48,244 nt of DNA from CAYSYY01 sp964576115 [NCBI: uncultured Gemmatimonadota bacterium] (GTDB lineage: Bacteria; Blakebacterota; Blakebacteria; Blakebacterales): the NCBI GenBank assembly GCA_964576115.1, contig CAZNUA010000027.1:1-48244 (forward strand), in the 5' to 3' direction. Numbering within the stretch: position 1 is the stretch's first letter; the number at the start of each line of letters is the position of its first letter. The notes under the pieces were generated by a model, which made no database searches, was not told the DNA's origin, and saw only the letters and a list, made by a program, of their open reading frames with translations. Below, piece by piece: positions 17,247 to 25,934 of this stretch. The translations under genes and the position numbers were made by a program.

Positions 17247-18479
17247 GTGTCCAAACCCGTTCTCCGGCGGGCTCGAACGCCCCGGCACCGGGGCGGCCCC
17301 GTCGCGGTCCTGCTCCTGGCCTGCGGAGGCCTGCTCCCGCTCATTATCGCAGCGCTCCCGACCGCTCCCGGCGTCCGGGCCGTCATTGATGTCCAGCGCG
17401 GGGGACAGTCACCGGCGGTCGTCTCCCCCGACGTCAGGCCTGGCCGACGGGTGGTCTTCCGGATCCGTGCTCCGCAGGCCACCGAAGTCCGTCTGGTCGC
17501 AGGCGACATCCCCGACAACAGGCGGGGAGCGCCCATGGTCCGTGGCGAAGAAGACATATGGGAGGTCACCCTCGGTCCGCTCGGGGCGGGCGCCTACCGC
17601 TACAATTTCAACGTGGACGGCGTCTCGGTGATCGATCCCCGTAATCCGGCGGTGAGCGAGTCGAACAACAACGTCTGGAGTCTGGTCTATGTTCCCGGTT
17701 CCGATTTCATGGACCTGCGGGAGGTACCCCATGGCGCGGTTGCGGAAGTTCCCTATTACTCGGGGAGCCTGGGCACCTTCCGGCGTCTGCATGTCTACAC
17801 CCCGCCGGGTTATGAGCAGAGCCGGGACCGCTATCCGGTCTTCTACCTGCTCCATGGGGCCGGTGACTGTGATGATGCGTGGAGTTCGGTCGGGCGGGCC
17901 GGGATCATCCTGGACAATCTGATCGCCGCCGGGCGAGCCCGTCCGATGGTCCTCGTCATGCCATCCGGTCACATCCGTCCCTGGGAATCGGAACCGGAGC
18001 CGACCCCGGCCGCCGGCGCCTTCGAGCAGGACTTCCTGGCCGATATCATGCCCTTCGTCCAGGAGCACTACCGCGTCTATTCCGACCAGGGTCATCGGGC
18101 GATAGCCGGCCTCTCCATGGGAGGGAGCCAGACACTCAACATCGTCTTCTCCGATCTGGAGCAGTTTGGTTACGTCGGGGTCTTCAGTTCCGGGTTGATC
18201 GGTTCCTTCGGTCGCCGGCGCAGCGGTGCCGAGTCGGACGCTCCGAGCTGGGAGGAGCGCCATGCCGGTGTCCTGGAGGATGCCCGGCTCCGGGCAGGCC
18301 TCCAGCTGCTCTGGTTCGCCACCGGGCGGGAGGATTTCCTGATCGAGACCTCACGAAGCACGGTCGAGATGCTGCGCAGCCACGGTTTCGGGGTCGACTA
18401 CCACGAAAGCGAGGGTGGCCATACCTGGCTCAACTGGCGCGATTACCTGCAGCAGTTCGCTCCGGTACTGTTCCGCTGA
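17247..18479 (+). CDS. Secreted CE1-type esterase with N-terminal E-set/CBM48-like domain
   Basis: This 410-aa protein starts at a GTG with AGGAGG 8 bases upstream. A Sec-type hydrophobic segment follows at about 19-39. Residues about 60-130 resemble the N-terminal E-set module of secreted esterases (VVFRIRAPQATEVRLVAGD, then GAYRYNFNVDGVSVIDP). The alpha/beta-hydrolase domain has YLLHGAGDCDDAW (oxyanion region), GLSMGG with nucleophile Ser290, FATGREDF with the probable Asp, and EGGHTWLNW with the catalytic His. This arrangement is known from feruloyl and xylan esterases and from XynZ- and IroE-type enzymes. It likely removes acyl groups from polysaccharides or small esters outside the cytoplasm. 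Confidence 0.88.
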   Translation: MSKPVLRRARTPRHRGGPVAVLLLACGGLLPLIIAALPTAPGVRAVIDVQRGGQSPAVVSPDVRPGRRVVFRIRAPQATEVRLVAGDIPDNRRGAPMVRGEEDIWEVTLGPLGAGAYRYNFNVDGVSVIDPRNPAVSESNNNVWSLVYVPGSDFMDLREVPHGAVAEVPYYSGSLGTFRRLHVYTPPGYEQSRDRYPVFYLLHGAGDCDDAWSSVGRAGIILDNLIAAGRARPMVLVMPSGHIRPWESEPEPTPAAGAFEQDFLADIMPFVQEHYRVYSDQGHRAIAGLSMGGSQTLNIVFSDLEQFGYVGVFSSGLIGSFGRRRSGAESDAPSWEERHAGVLEDARLRAGLQLLWFATGREDFLIETSRSTVEMLRSHGFGVDYHESEGGHTWLNWRDYLQQFAPVLFR

Positions 18480-18534
18480 TCCGGTTCTGACCGGCACCTT
18501 TGTGTGCTGAAAGTGAATGCGGACCGGCTCGGTA

Positions 18535-18568
18535 TTGATAGCCTGCCACTGACGGGAGTACTCTCCCG
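18535..18568 (+). promoter_or_regulatory. Possible promoter with overlapping dyad before amidohydrolase gene
   Basis: TTGATA (18535-18540) is followed 18 bases later by TACTCT (18559-18564). The -10-like box sits in the centre of a perfect dyad CGGGAG-TACT-CTCCCG (18553-18568). A dyad over the -10 box would suit a repressor, but it could also be the 3' hairpin of the esterase mRNA. Confidence 0.3.
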
Positions 18569-18660
18569 GTAGTTCCCGTTCTGCGGACCAGAGAAAGCGA
18601 TCCGCCTGCTGATCCGAGATCCTGAAGGAACAAAGAACCTGAGCTCTGGAGTCCGTCATC

Positions 18661-20442
18661 ATGACCGTTCGCTCTCACTCCTCCCGTCTCTCTCAGCTCT
18701 GTCCGGTGATCGGCCTCTTCCTGCTGGCGGGAATCCTTACCGCCTGCTCCGGCGCCCCCGAGGGCAGCCGGGTAGCCGATCTGATTCTGACCAACGCCGA
18801 CGTCTACACCATGGAGGCCGACCAGCCGCGGGCTCATGCGGTGGCGATCCAGGGCAACCGCATCGTCGCGGTCGGTTCGAGGAGCAAGGTGATGCGCTGG
18901 CGGGGGATGGGCACCGACGTTCTCAACCTCAAGGGTGCCTTCCTGCTGCCCGGTCTGATCGACGGCCATACGCACTTTGATTCCGCCGGCCGCCTGCTGA
19001 TGGGGGCCAATCTTCTGGCGGTGAGCGACGCCGAAGGGTTGCGGGCCGAGCTGGAGAAGGTCGCCGCCCGAATGCCGGTCGGCGGGGCCATCACGGGAGG
19101 CAGCTGGGGCGCCTACGAATCGTGGGGAGCCGGCTCGACCGGTGAGGAGAAAGAGCAGGCGGGGGAACTCCAGAACCTCTTCCGGCCCGATCGCACCATC
19201 ATCGATCCGGTCACTCCCCGGCACCCGGTCCTGGTCAACCGCTGGGACTCGAGCATGTTCCTGGCCAACACGGCGGCACTGGAACTGTGCGGTGTGGACC
19301 GCAACACCCGGGTGCCCGCCGGAGTCACGATGCACCGCGACGAGACCGGCAGTCCCACCGGACTCTTCGAGGGCGATGCCGGGGCGATCCGCCGCCTCTT
19401 CCGCGACCTGCCACGGCCCACTCACGATCAGCGCCTGGCCGAATCGCGCCTGGCCCTGCAGGCGATGGCCGAGGCAGGCATCACCATGATTCATGACATC
19501 ACCACTCCCGAGCAGCTGCCGATCTACCAGGAACTGTACGCCAACGGCGAGCTGACCGGACGCATCCGGGCCCGCCCGACCCTGGAGAAGGCCGAGTTCC
19601 TGCAGCGGGTGGGGATCACCGAGGGCTTCGGCGATCCCTGGCTGCGGATGGTGGGATTGAAGGACTTCATCGACGGCATCATGGGCTCGTGGGGCGCCAT
19701 GTTCTACGAGCCGTACGAGGACCGTCCCGACCACTACGGCATCTGGCGCAGCCGGGTGACTCCCGATCCGGGGATGCTCGAACTGATCCGCCGCGGCCAC
19801 CTGGCCGGTTTCAGTCCCCACATCCACGCCATCGGTGACAAGGGAGTCGACACTCTGCTGACCATGTACGAGCAGGTGATCCGCGAGTTCGAGCTGACCG
19901 ATCACCGCTGGCGCGTGATCCACGCCCAGGTCGTGGCCGAGAAGGACTTCCCCCGCTTCGGGGAACTGGAGCTGGTGGCCGAGATCAATCCCTACCACCT
20001 CTCCGACGACATGCGCTGGATGGCCGAACGGATCGGGGACCGCTGCCGGGGCGCCTATGCCTTCCGCAGCCTCAAAGACGCCGGGGCGGTGCTGATCATC
20101 GGTTCCGACTGGCCGGGCACCAACGCCGCCATCTACCACCAGCATCCCCGCTACCTGATCCACGCCGCGGTGAACCGGACCACCCTGGAAGGGGAACCGG
20201 AGGGGGGCTGGTACCCCGAGCAGAAGATCACCGTCCACGAGGCGCTCGAGGCTTTCACCATCAACTGCGCCTGGGGCACCTTCGAGGAGGACCAGTTCGG
20301 TTCGATCAAGGTGGGCAAGTACGCTGACTTCACGGTTCTGAACCAGAACCTGCTCGAGATCGATCCGCTGAACATCCTCGAGACCGAGGTGCTCTATACC
20401 ATCGTGGACGGGAAGGTGGTCTACGACAATCCCGACTACTGA
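18661..20442 (+). CDS. Amidohydrolase family 3 (YtcJ-like) lipoprotein
   Basis: This 593-aa metal-dependent hydrolase begins with a lipoprotein signal ending LTAC (Cys29). It has a small beta domain (ILTNADVYTMEADQP), then the TIM barrel with GLIDGHTHFDSAGR, whose His-x-His pair binds metal. The body continues with HAIGDKGVDTLL, RVIHAQVVAEKDF and GSDWPGTNAAIYH, where the metal-binding or catalytic Asp is. IKVGKYADFTVL closes the beta domain. The length matches YtcJ/NfdA-type amidohydrolases, which hydrolyse N-substituted formamides or related amides, but the family is broad. GGAG lies 8 bases before the ATG. It converges on the decarboxylase gene with a 7-base overlap at their stops. Confidence 0.88.
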   Translation: MTVRSHSSRLSQLCPVIGLFLLAGILTACSGAPEGSRVADLILTNADVYTMEADQPRAHAVAIQGNRIVAVGSRSKVMRWRGMGTDVLNLKGAFLLPGLIDGHTHFDSAGRLLMGANLLAVSDAEGLRAELEKVAARMPVGGAITGGSWGAYESWGAGSTGEEKEQAGELQNLFRPDRTIIDPVTPRHPVLVNRWDSSMFLANTAALELCGVDRNTRVPAGVTMHRDETGSPTGLFEGDAGAIRRLFRDLPRPTHDQRLAESRLALQAMAEAGITMIHDITTPEQLPIYQELYANGELTGRIRARPTLEKAEFLQRVGITEGFGDPWLRMVGLKDFIDGIMGSWGAMFYEPYEDRPDHYGIWRSRVTPDPGMLELIRRGHLAGFSPHIHAIGDKGVDTLLTMYEQVIREFELTDHRWRVIHAQVVAEKDFPRFGELELVAEINPYHLSDDMRWMAERIGDRCRGAYAFRSLKDAGAVLIIGSDWPGTNAAIYHQHPRYLIHAAVNRTTLEGEPEGGWYPEQKITVHEALEAFTINCAWGTFEEDQFGSIKVGKYADFTVLNQNLLEIDPLNILETEVLYTIVDGKVVYDNPDY

Positions 20443-21974
20443 CCTCTGCGCAGTTCGTCGGCCAGAGTAGTCAGCAGTTCCCAGACCGCCCGGACGTCTT
20501 CGGCGCTCGAGCGCAGGTGGCCGATGGCCAGGCGCAGGGTATAGCGGCCCTTGAGCTTGGTGTGGCTCAGGAAGACCTCGCCGCTCTCGTTGGCCCGGTT
20601 CATGACGGCGGCGTTGAAGGTCTCGTAGGCTTCCTCGTCCGGTTCGCCTGCATCCCCGACAGCGGTTTCCTCGACCGCCTCATCTTCTGAACCACGGGCA
20701 GCCCCGCCCGGGTGAAAGCGGAAGCAGAGGGTGGCGAAGTTGACCGGGGCCATCAGCTCGACTCCCTCCTGGGCCTCGATCCGTTCGGCCAGTTCCGAGG
20801 CCAGAGCCATGTGATGGCGCAGCCGCTCGGCGATGCCTTCGGAGCCGAACCAGGCCAGAACCAGCCACAGTTTCAGACTGCGGAAGCGGCGGCCGAGCTG
20901 GATACCGTAGTCCATCAGGTTGACCAGGGCGGGATCGGCGTCACGGTCGCTCGAGAGGTACTCGGGCACCAGGCTGAAGGCGGCCCGCATGACCTCGGGG
21001 CGGCGGGTGAAGAAGGTGCTGCAGTCCATCGGGGTGAAAAGCCATTTGTGCGGGTTGACGACGAAGGAATCGGCCCGCTCGCAGCCGGCCAGCACGTCGC
21101 GCTTTTCGGGCACGATCGCGGCCACCCCCCCGTAGGCGGCATCCACATGCAGCCAGAGGCCGTACTCGTCGCAGATCCGGGCGATAGCGGGCACCGGATC
21201 GATACTCGTGCTCGAAGTCGTGCCCACCGTGGCCACCACTGCCAGGGGGTGCCGGCCCGCGGCCCGGTCTGCCTCGATTGCTTCTCTGAGCAGGTCGGGG
21301 CGCATGCGGTAGATTTCGTCGGTGGCGATCTTGCGTACCCCGTCGACGCCGAAACCGAGCGTGATGGCACCCTTCTCGATCGAGCTGTGAGCTTCCTCGG
21401 AGGCGTAGACTGTCAGCTGAGGCAGTTCGGGCCGGCCGGCCATGCCGCGGGTGCGGATCGCCAGATCGTGGTGATACTCGCGCGCCGCGGCCAGGGCCAG
21501 CATCGAGCTGATCGAGGCGGTGTCCACGATGTGTCCGAAGAAGCTGGCGGGCAGACCGATCATGTCGCGCAGCCACTCCAGGACCCGGATCTCCAGCTCG
21601 GTCCCGGCCGGGCTGGTGCGCCAGAGCATGCAGTTCTGGCTCACCGCCGCGGCCAGCAGTTCTCCCAGCACGGCCGGCCCCGAGGCCGAAGAGGGGAAGT
21701 AGGCCATGTAGCGGGGGGAATTCCAGTGGGTGAAACCGGGGTAGAGGATTTCGCGGAAGTCGGCGAAGAGACGGTCGAATTCGACCCCTGTGGCCGGCGC
21801 CGAGGCCGGCAGGCGGGCGGCGGTGTCACCCGGGGCCAGGCCGGGCAGGATCGGTACTCCCTCGCCGGGTCCGGTACTCAGGTAGTCAGTGATCCAGTCG
21901 ATCAGGAGGTGCCCGGCCCGGCGGAACTCTTCGGGGGGCATGTCCCCCGGCGGCGGACTCGTCGTCTTGTCCAT
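20436..21974 (-). CDS. PLP-dependent group II (aromatic-amino-acid-type) decarboxylase
   Basis: This 512-aa cytosolic enzyme has fold-type I motifs of the aromatic L-amino acid decarboxylase group. THWNSPRYMAYFPSS-x-SG (about 82-99) and SPAGTELE form the substrate pocket. EEAHSS (His196) stacks on PLP, HVDAAYGG (Asp278) binds the pyridine nitrogen, and NPHKWL places the Schiff-base Lys310. The reaction is removal of CO2 from tryptophan, tyrosine, DOPA, phenylalanine or similar; the sequence does not settle which. The ATG at 21972-21974 has GGGAGA 7 bases upstream; 36 more residues in frame lack support. An acidic low-complexity insert (about 435-460) is unusual. It is convergent with the amidohydrolase gene. 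Confidence 0.9.
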   Translation of the reverse strand: MDKTTSPPPGDMPPEEFRRAGHLLIDWITDYLSTGPGEGVPILPGLAPGDTAARLPASAPATGVEFDRLFADFREILYPGFTHWNSPRYMAYFPSSASGPAVLGELLAAAVSQNCMLWRTSPAGTELEIRVLEWLRDMIGLPASFFGHIVDTASISSMLALAAAREYHHDLAIRTRGMAGRPELPQLTVYASEEAHSSIEKGAITLGFGVDGVRKIATDEIYRMRPDLLREAIEADRAAGRHPLAVVATVGTTSSTSIDPVPAIARICDEYGLWLHVDAAYGGVAAIVPEKRDVLAGCERADSFVVNPHKWLFTPMDCSTFFTRRPEVMRAAFSLVPEYLSSDRDADPALVNLMDYGIQLGRRFRSLKLWLVLAWFGSEGIAERLRHHMALASELAERIEAQEGVELMAPVNFATLCFRFHPGGAARGSEDEAVEETAVGDAGEPDEEAYETFNAAVMNRANESGEVFLSHTKLKGRYTLRLAIGHLRSSAEDVRAVWELLTTLADELRRGQ

Positions 21975-22030
21975 GATGGTGTCTCCCGTGCAGGTGAAGC
22001 CTGCATGATCATAGGTGAGATCGGTACCGA

Positions 22031-23506
22031 TCACCACCTCTGTGGTGCCGGGGGCGGATCGGGCGGTACTGCCATCTGCCACCGGGAGAGAACGGGGGCG
22101 TGGATTACCTGCAGGTCGGGAGGGATGGCCAGCGAACCAATGGGGTTGAACGGTGGGGTGTCCGTGATCTCCGCGATCGGGCCGGGGTGCGTCCGGCTGA
22201 TGAATCCCGGCAGGCCCGGAGCCTGAACCATCCCGTCTCCGGGAATACCGATGGTCGGGACGAAGTAGCCGTACACCCAGTTCCCGGCGAGTCGGTCGAC
22301 GAAAACCGTCTCTACCTGATCCAGCTCTCCCTGATCCCGCAGGCTGAGGAGAGCATCAAGGGCTGTCACGACGCCGGGCTGGAAGGGTTTGGAATAGGGT
22401 GAAGGATGGTCCGGAGCCCGGAGATCGTGGGGTGTGACGGCGACCTCGGTGTAGCGGCGGTCCACCGGAGTCTGTTCCGCTGAGGCCGGTACGCTCCCGG
22501 CCTCCGGCGTCCGGGCCGTGATCGTGAGGATCTCGACCGTGTGTCCCGATTCTTCTTCGCGCCGGATCTCCTCCCGGTACGCCCGCCGGAGTTCGGACAC
22601 CCTGTTATCGGCAACGACCCGGATCTTCACTCCGGGTCGCCAGAGGTTCTCATCCCACCGGTCGGTGCACGCGTGGTCCCGATCGGGATCATCGGCCGAC
22701 CCGGCGGCTGATCGTGGAGCACCGAACGACCACCGGTACCAGTACTCCCCGGCGACCCCGTCGATGCTGGTGATCCAGTGGGTTCGGGCCGCCGCGTCGT
22801 ACTCGTACGTGATTGCGATCCCGTTGCGTTCGGCCTCGTCGAGGATCACATCGAACAACGAGAAGAAGCCGCGGGTGAAAACGTCGGGCCGCACGGTCCC
22901 GGGGCGATGTCGCGAGGGCTCGGCGGTAAAGGAACGGTCCAGGATGGTGACGGTCGTCGCCGGGACCGGCAGCGGTTCTCTGGTGCCGTTCAGAACACGC
23001 GCAGGGCTCACCCGATCGGGTGACCGGGTTCCCGCCGGGCCATGGCAGGGGCGGCACTCGTTGCCGACGCCCAGACGGGTGTGCTGTTCGGGCAGCCGGA
23101 TCGATCCGGCGGGGGGCTCATCGCACCGGGGGGAATGGCAGGAATTACAGCTGCTCTGCCAGGGGATGGCGTGCCAGGTGCGACTGGATATGGCGCCCAG
23201 CTGGATCAGATAGAAGCCGTCGGGCAGGGTATACGACCAGATGTTTCCGTTGGTATCCGAGATGTCCGATCCGACCATCTCTCCCTCGGGAGTGATGAAT
23301 GCCAGGGGGACGTCCGGCAGAGGGAACATCCCGGTGCTGTCGGTGTAGACGGTTCCGCCGACCCGGTAGTCGGCGTGGCACTCCAGGCAGTCCTCCCCCG
23401 CGTAATGCACGTTCGACCGCTCGTCGATCGGGGCTGCCGACGGCCACCCGGCCAGGGATGCGACCGTGACTGCAAGCAGGGAGAGCGATGGAGTGGCAGT
23501 CTTCAT
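22031..23506 (-). CDS. Exported tri-haem c-type cytochrome with beta-sandwich insert
   Basis: The protein has 491 aa: a Sec signal, then three c-type haem motifs CLECH (40-44), CNSCH (120-124) and CRPCH (151-155). Between haems 1 and 2 lies a transthyretin/carboxypeptidase-regulatory-like beta domain (VGGTVYTDSTG to LPDGFYLIQLG). The C-terminal 330 residues hold no haem motif and have two similar alpha/beta units (FFSLFDVILDEAERNGI and VVTALDALLSL) of unknown role. The start ATG 23504-23506 has no clear ribosome site. TATATT lies only 8 bases upstream on the coding strand, so the message may be leaderless. It is divergent from a polyferredoxin gene 111 bases away, which suggests electron exchange with it. 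I know no named family with this full layout. Confidence 0.85.
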   Translation of the reverse strand: MKTATPSLSLLAVTVASLAGWPSAAPIDERSNVHYAGEDCLECHADYRVGGTVYTDSTGMFPLPDVPLAFITPEGEMVGSDISDTNGNIWSYTLPDGFYLIQLGAISSRTWHAIPWQSSCNSCHSPRCDEPPAGSIRLPEQHTRLGVGNECRPCHGPAGTRSPDRVSPARVLNGTREPLPVPATTVTILDRSFTAEPSRHRPGTVRPDVFTRGFFSLFDVILDEAERNGIAITYEYDAAARTHWITSIDGVAGEYWYRWSFGAPRSAAGSADDPDRDHACTDRWDENLWRPGVKIRVVADNRVSELRRAYREEIRREEESGHTVEILTITARTPEAGSVPASAEQTPVDRRYTEVAVTPHDLRAPDHPSPYSKPFQPGVVTALDALLSLRDQGELDQVETVFVDRLAGNWVYGYFVPTIGIPGDGMVQAPGLPGFISRTHPGPIAEITDTPPFNPIGSLAIPPDLQVIHAPVLSRWQMAVPPDPPPAPQRW

Positions 23507-23617
23507 CACCAGGGAATATACCGGCCGGGAGGAGAGCGGGCTATTGCTCCCGGGTTGATCGGCAACGCTCGCGGTGCAGCCGGTCATCGAGTATGCTGAG
23601 TTGCGGAGGATAGAACC

Positions 23618-25012
23618 TTGATCGATCTGCTGCGACTGAAGAGTCTCGACCGTCTGGCTGCGTCGCGGTTCTATCCGATGACCATACAGGCCTTCCTCCT
23701 GCTGTGCTTCGCTCTTGTGATCGCGGGGGGCCTGGCGGCGCCGCATGTCTCGGCCCGGATAGCCGGAACCCTGCGGAACACCAACCTGGCGGCGCTCATC
23801 GTCTGGTCTCTCTGGTGGCCGCTGGTCATCATCACCGCGGTTCTCTTCACCCGTGTCTGGTGCCAGGTCTGCCCGATGGAGTTGATCAATTCGCTCCTCA
23901 GCCGGATCGGTCTGAAACGGAAGGTGCCACGCCTGCTGACTTCGGGATGGGGTGGGGCCCTTTTCTACACCCTGATCCTTCTGGGTTTCATACGCACTTT
24001 CAGAGCCAATCGCTTTCCCGACCGCATGGCTCTGTTTTTCCTCGTTCTCCTGGCCGCAGCGGTCTTCATGGGCTTCATGTATGAGAAGCGTGCCTTCTGC
24101 AACTACCTCTGTCCCGTCGGTCGGCTCCTCGGTCTCTACGGTTGCTGTGCCGCTCTCGAGTGGCGCGCTGCCGATCGTGCTGTCTGTCAGGATTGTCAGA
24201 CAAAGGAGTGTATCGACGACGCCCTGGTGTACAGGCTGACCGGCCGGAGTTGTCCCGGCAATCTCTATCCTCCCTCGATCAGGGACAATCGGGAGTGTCA
24301 GCTCTGCACGCAGTGCAGAAAGGTCTGCCCGCACGGCAATCTCAGGCTGTCGCTGCGCAGGCCGATGGCGGATTTCTTCACCGATCTGCGGCTCAGCTCC
24401 CCCGAATTCCTGTTCGTCTTCTTCGTCTCCGGTCTGGCCATCTGGGAGATGGCCGAAGAGTGGGATCCCGCCGAGGCCGTCCTCGAGTTCCTGCCCGACA
24501 GGCTCAGTACGTGGCTGGGGTTTTCCGGGGATGCTGCCAGCTTCCTCCACACCCTGGTCATCTTCGTCCTCATGCCGACCCTGCTCTTCCTGCTTCCGGG
24601 ATGGATCGGAGCGCGCCTGAACAGGGTCTCGCTCCTGGAGTCGGTCAAAATCTTCAGCCTGGTCTTTCTTCCGGTCGTCGCCCTGATCCATCTGCTCAAG
24701 GCGCTGTTCAGGATCACCTCACGTCTGCCCTACTACGCTCTGGCCTTCAAGGATCCGGTGGGGTATGAGACGGCCAACAGGATCGTGGCAGGGGACCTGC
24801 AGCCGGACATGCAGATCGCGACAGCGCTCTTTCCGATCGTGAGCTGGATCGCCGTGCCGGTTCTGGTCGGGATTGTGGTGTATCCCTGGATAATCGGTTT
24901 GAGGAGCCCGGCCTGCGGGAACCTCGAGCGGGGCGGGAGAGTCCCCTACCTGGCCTTCGTAACGCTCTACTCGGTGGTTCTCGCTCTCATCACGGTCATG
25001 GCGAGGTTCTGA
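23618..25012 (+). CDS. Membrane polyferredoxin, NapH/NosR/CcoG-like 4Fe-4S protein
   Basis: This 464-aa membrane protein has about 9-10 hydrophobic segments. It has the two half-motifs of the NapH/NosR family, WCQVCPMEL (Cys82, Cys85) and FCNYLCPVGR (Cys161, Cys165). A cytosolic or periplasmic ferredoxin-like stretch follows with CQDCQTKEC (190-198) and CQLCTQCRKVCP (227-237). Such proteins pass electrons between the quinone pool or FMN and periplasmic partners. The start is TTG (23618-23620), chosen because GGAGG lies 8 bases before it and no ATG fits. It is divergent from the tri-haem cytochrome. The two together look like a small transmembrane electron conduit, which is inference from neighbourhood. 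Confidence 0.87.
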   Translation: MIDLLRLKSLDRLAASRFYPMTIQAFLLLCFALVIAGGLAAPHVSARIAGTLRNTNLAALIVWSLWWPLVIITAVLFTRVWCQVCPMELINSLLSRIGLKRKVPRLLTSGWGGALFYTLILLGFIRTFRANRFPDRMALFFLVLLAAAVFMGFMYEKRAFCNYLCPVGRLLGLYGCCAALEWRAADRAVCQDCQTKECIDDALVYRLTGRSCPGNLYPPSIRDNRECQLCTQCRKVCPHGNLRLSLRRPMADFFTDLRLSSPEFLFVFFVSGLAIWEMAEEWDPAEAVLEFLPDRLSTWLGFSGDAASFLHTLVIFVLMPTLLFLLPGWIGARLNRVSLLESVKIFSLVFLPVVALIHLLKALFRITSRLPYYALAFKDPVGYETANRIVAGDLQPDMQIATALFPIVSWIAVPVLVGIVVYPWIIGLRSPACGNLERGGRVPYLAFVTLYSVVLALITVMARF

Positions 25013-25061
25013 GAGAAGCCCGGGAGGACAGAGGCACGATCGGGGATCCTGAAGGGCCGTT

Positions 25062-25934
25062 TCAGTGAAGGAATGTTCCCAGCCGGTGGAGCATTTCCGC
25101 CCGGTCGGCCGCACCGGAGACACCCAGGATCCCCTGTTCGGTCCGGATCACGCCGACCAGGCCGCGGTAGGGGATCGTGCGATAGAGAACTGTGCGTCCG
25201 GCATGTTCCATTGACTCCCATCGTCCGGCCAGATCATTCCAGGGCGATGGAGCCTCAGGCGGCGGGAGCATCAGGAAGCCCAGCCAGGGCTCCGCACCTT
25301 CTTCGGTGCCGTCGTACTCGGCATACAGGCAGCGGGTGAGTTCGGTGAGCCCGAGGAACCCGCGGGCCTGGTAACCCTCGGTGCCGGCGATCCTTCCCGA
25401 CCGGGGCAGCAGCTCCAGCTCAGCGGGGTAGTCGGCGGACCCGGGCAGCGCACGGGCAAGCGCTGTGAGCAGCGAACGGCCGTTGTCTTGCGTCAATCCT
25501 CCGTCGAGCGTGTTCACTTTGACATAGACGGGGCCTTTGAGCAGCAACGCCTGATAGGGAGGGGAGATGACCGCCTCGACCGCCCCGGGGAACGATTCCC
25601 CCCGGCCCGAACTCTCCAGAGTGAAGATGCCGAACGCATTCAGCGGCGTGCCCATGTCGTAGAGTTCGACGGTCGCCGTGAGACCATCGATCACCGTGAT
25701 ATCATCGGATGAGAGATCTGCGGTGCGGCAGGTCTGCACCCCGTAATCGATGAACAGTTCGGCGGCGCCGTCGATGTGCTCCCACAGGCTGTCGGCGTCG
25801 TAGACCGAGACCTTACCCGCTTTCTTCCAACCGGCGATACCCGGGAAGCCCGGGTTCCCGCCCGCGCAGGCCGCAAGAGCGACCATGGCGAGCGGAAGGC
25901 TCACCGGCAGGATCTTCTTCACAGGGGTCGTCAT
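25062..25934 (-). CDS. DUF6599-like lipoprotein
   Basis: This 290-aa lipoprotein has a signal ending LAAC (Cys23). The conserved YDADSLWEHIDGAAELFIDYG (about 45-65) resembles the signature of DUF6599, a family of unknown function found in anaerobic and uncultured bacteria. ELYDMGTPLNAFGIF and the later VYVKVNTLD are also typical strands. No metal or cofactor motif is visible. Its ATG overlaps the stop of the Fe-S aldo/keto reductase by 4 bases (ATGA at 25931-25934). The two are therefore translationally coupled and probably act together outside the cytoplasm. Confidence 0.8.
   Translation of the reverse strand: MTTPVKKILPVSLPLAMVALAACAGGNPGFPGIAGWKKAGKVSVYDADSLWEHIDGAAELFIDYGVQTCRTADLSSDDITVIDGLTATVELYDMGTPLNAFGIFTLESSGRGESFPGAVEAVISPPYQALLLKGPVYVKVNTLDGGLTQDNGRSLLTALARALPGSADYPAELELLPRSGRIAGTEGYQARGFLGLTELTRCLYAEYDGTEEGAEPWLGFLMLPPPEAPSPWNDLAGRWESMEHAGRTVLYRTIPYRGLVGVIRTEQGILGVSGAADRAEMLHRLGTFLH

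Noticed and set aside
15878-17569. Minus-strand open frame of 563 codons
   Set aside because: Antisense to GWxTD copy 2 and the esterase start; no family features.
18430-20238. Minus-strand open frame of 602 codons
   Set aside because: Antisense shadow of the amidohydrolase, which has metal-binding motifs.
23507-24691. N-terminal extension of the cytochrome frame
   Set aside because: It runs antisense through the polyferredoxin gene; the Sec signal shows the true start at 23506.
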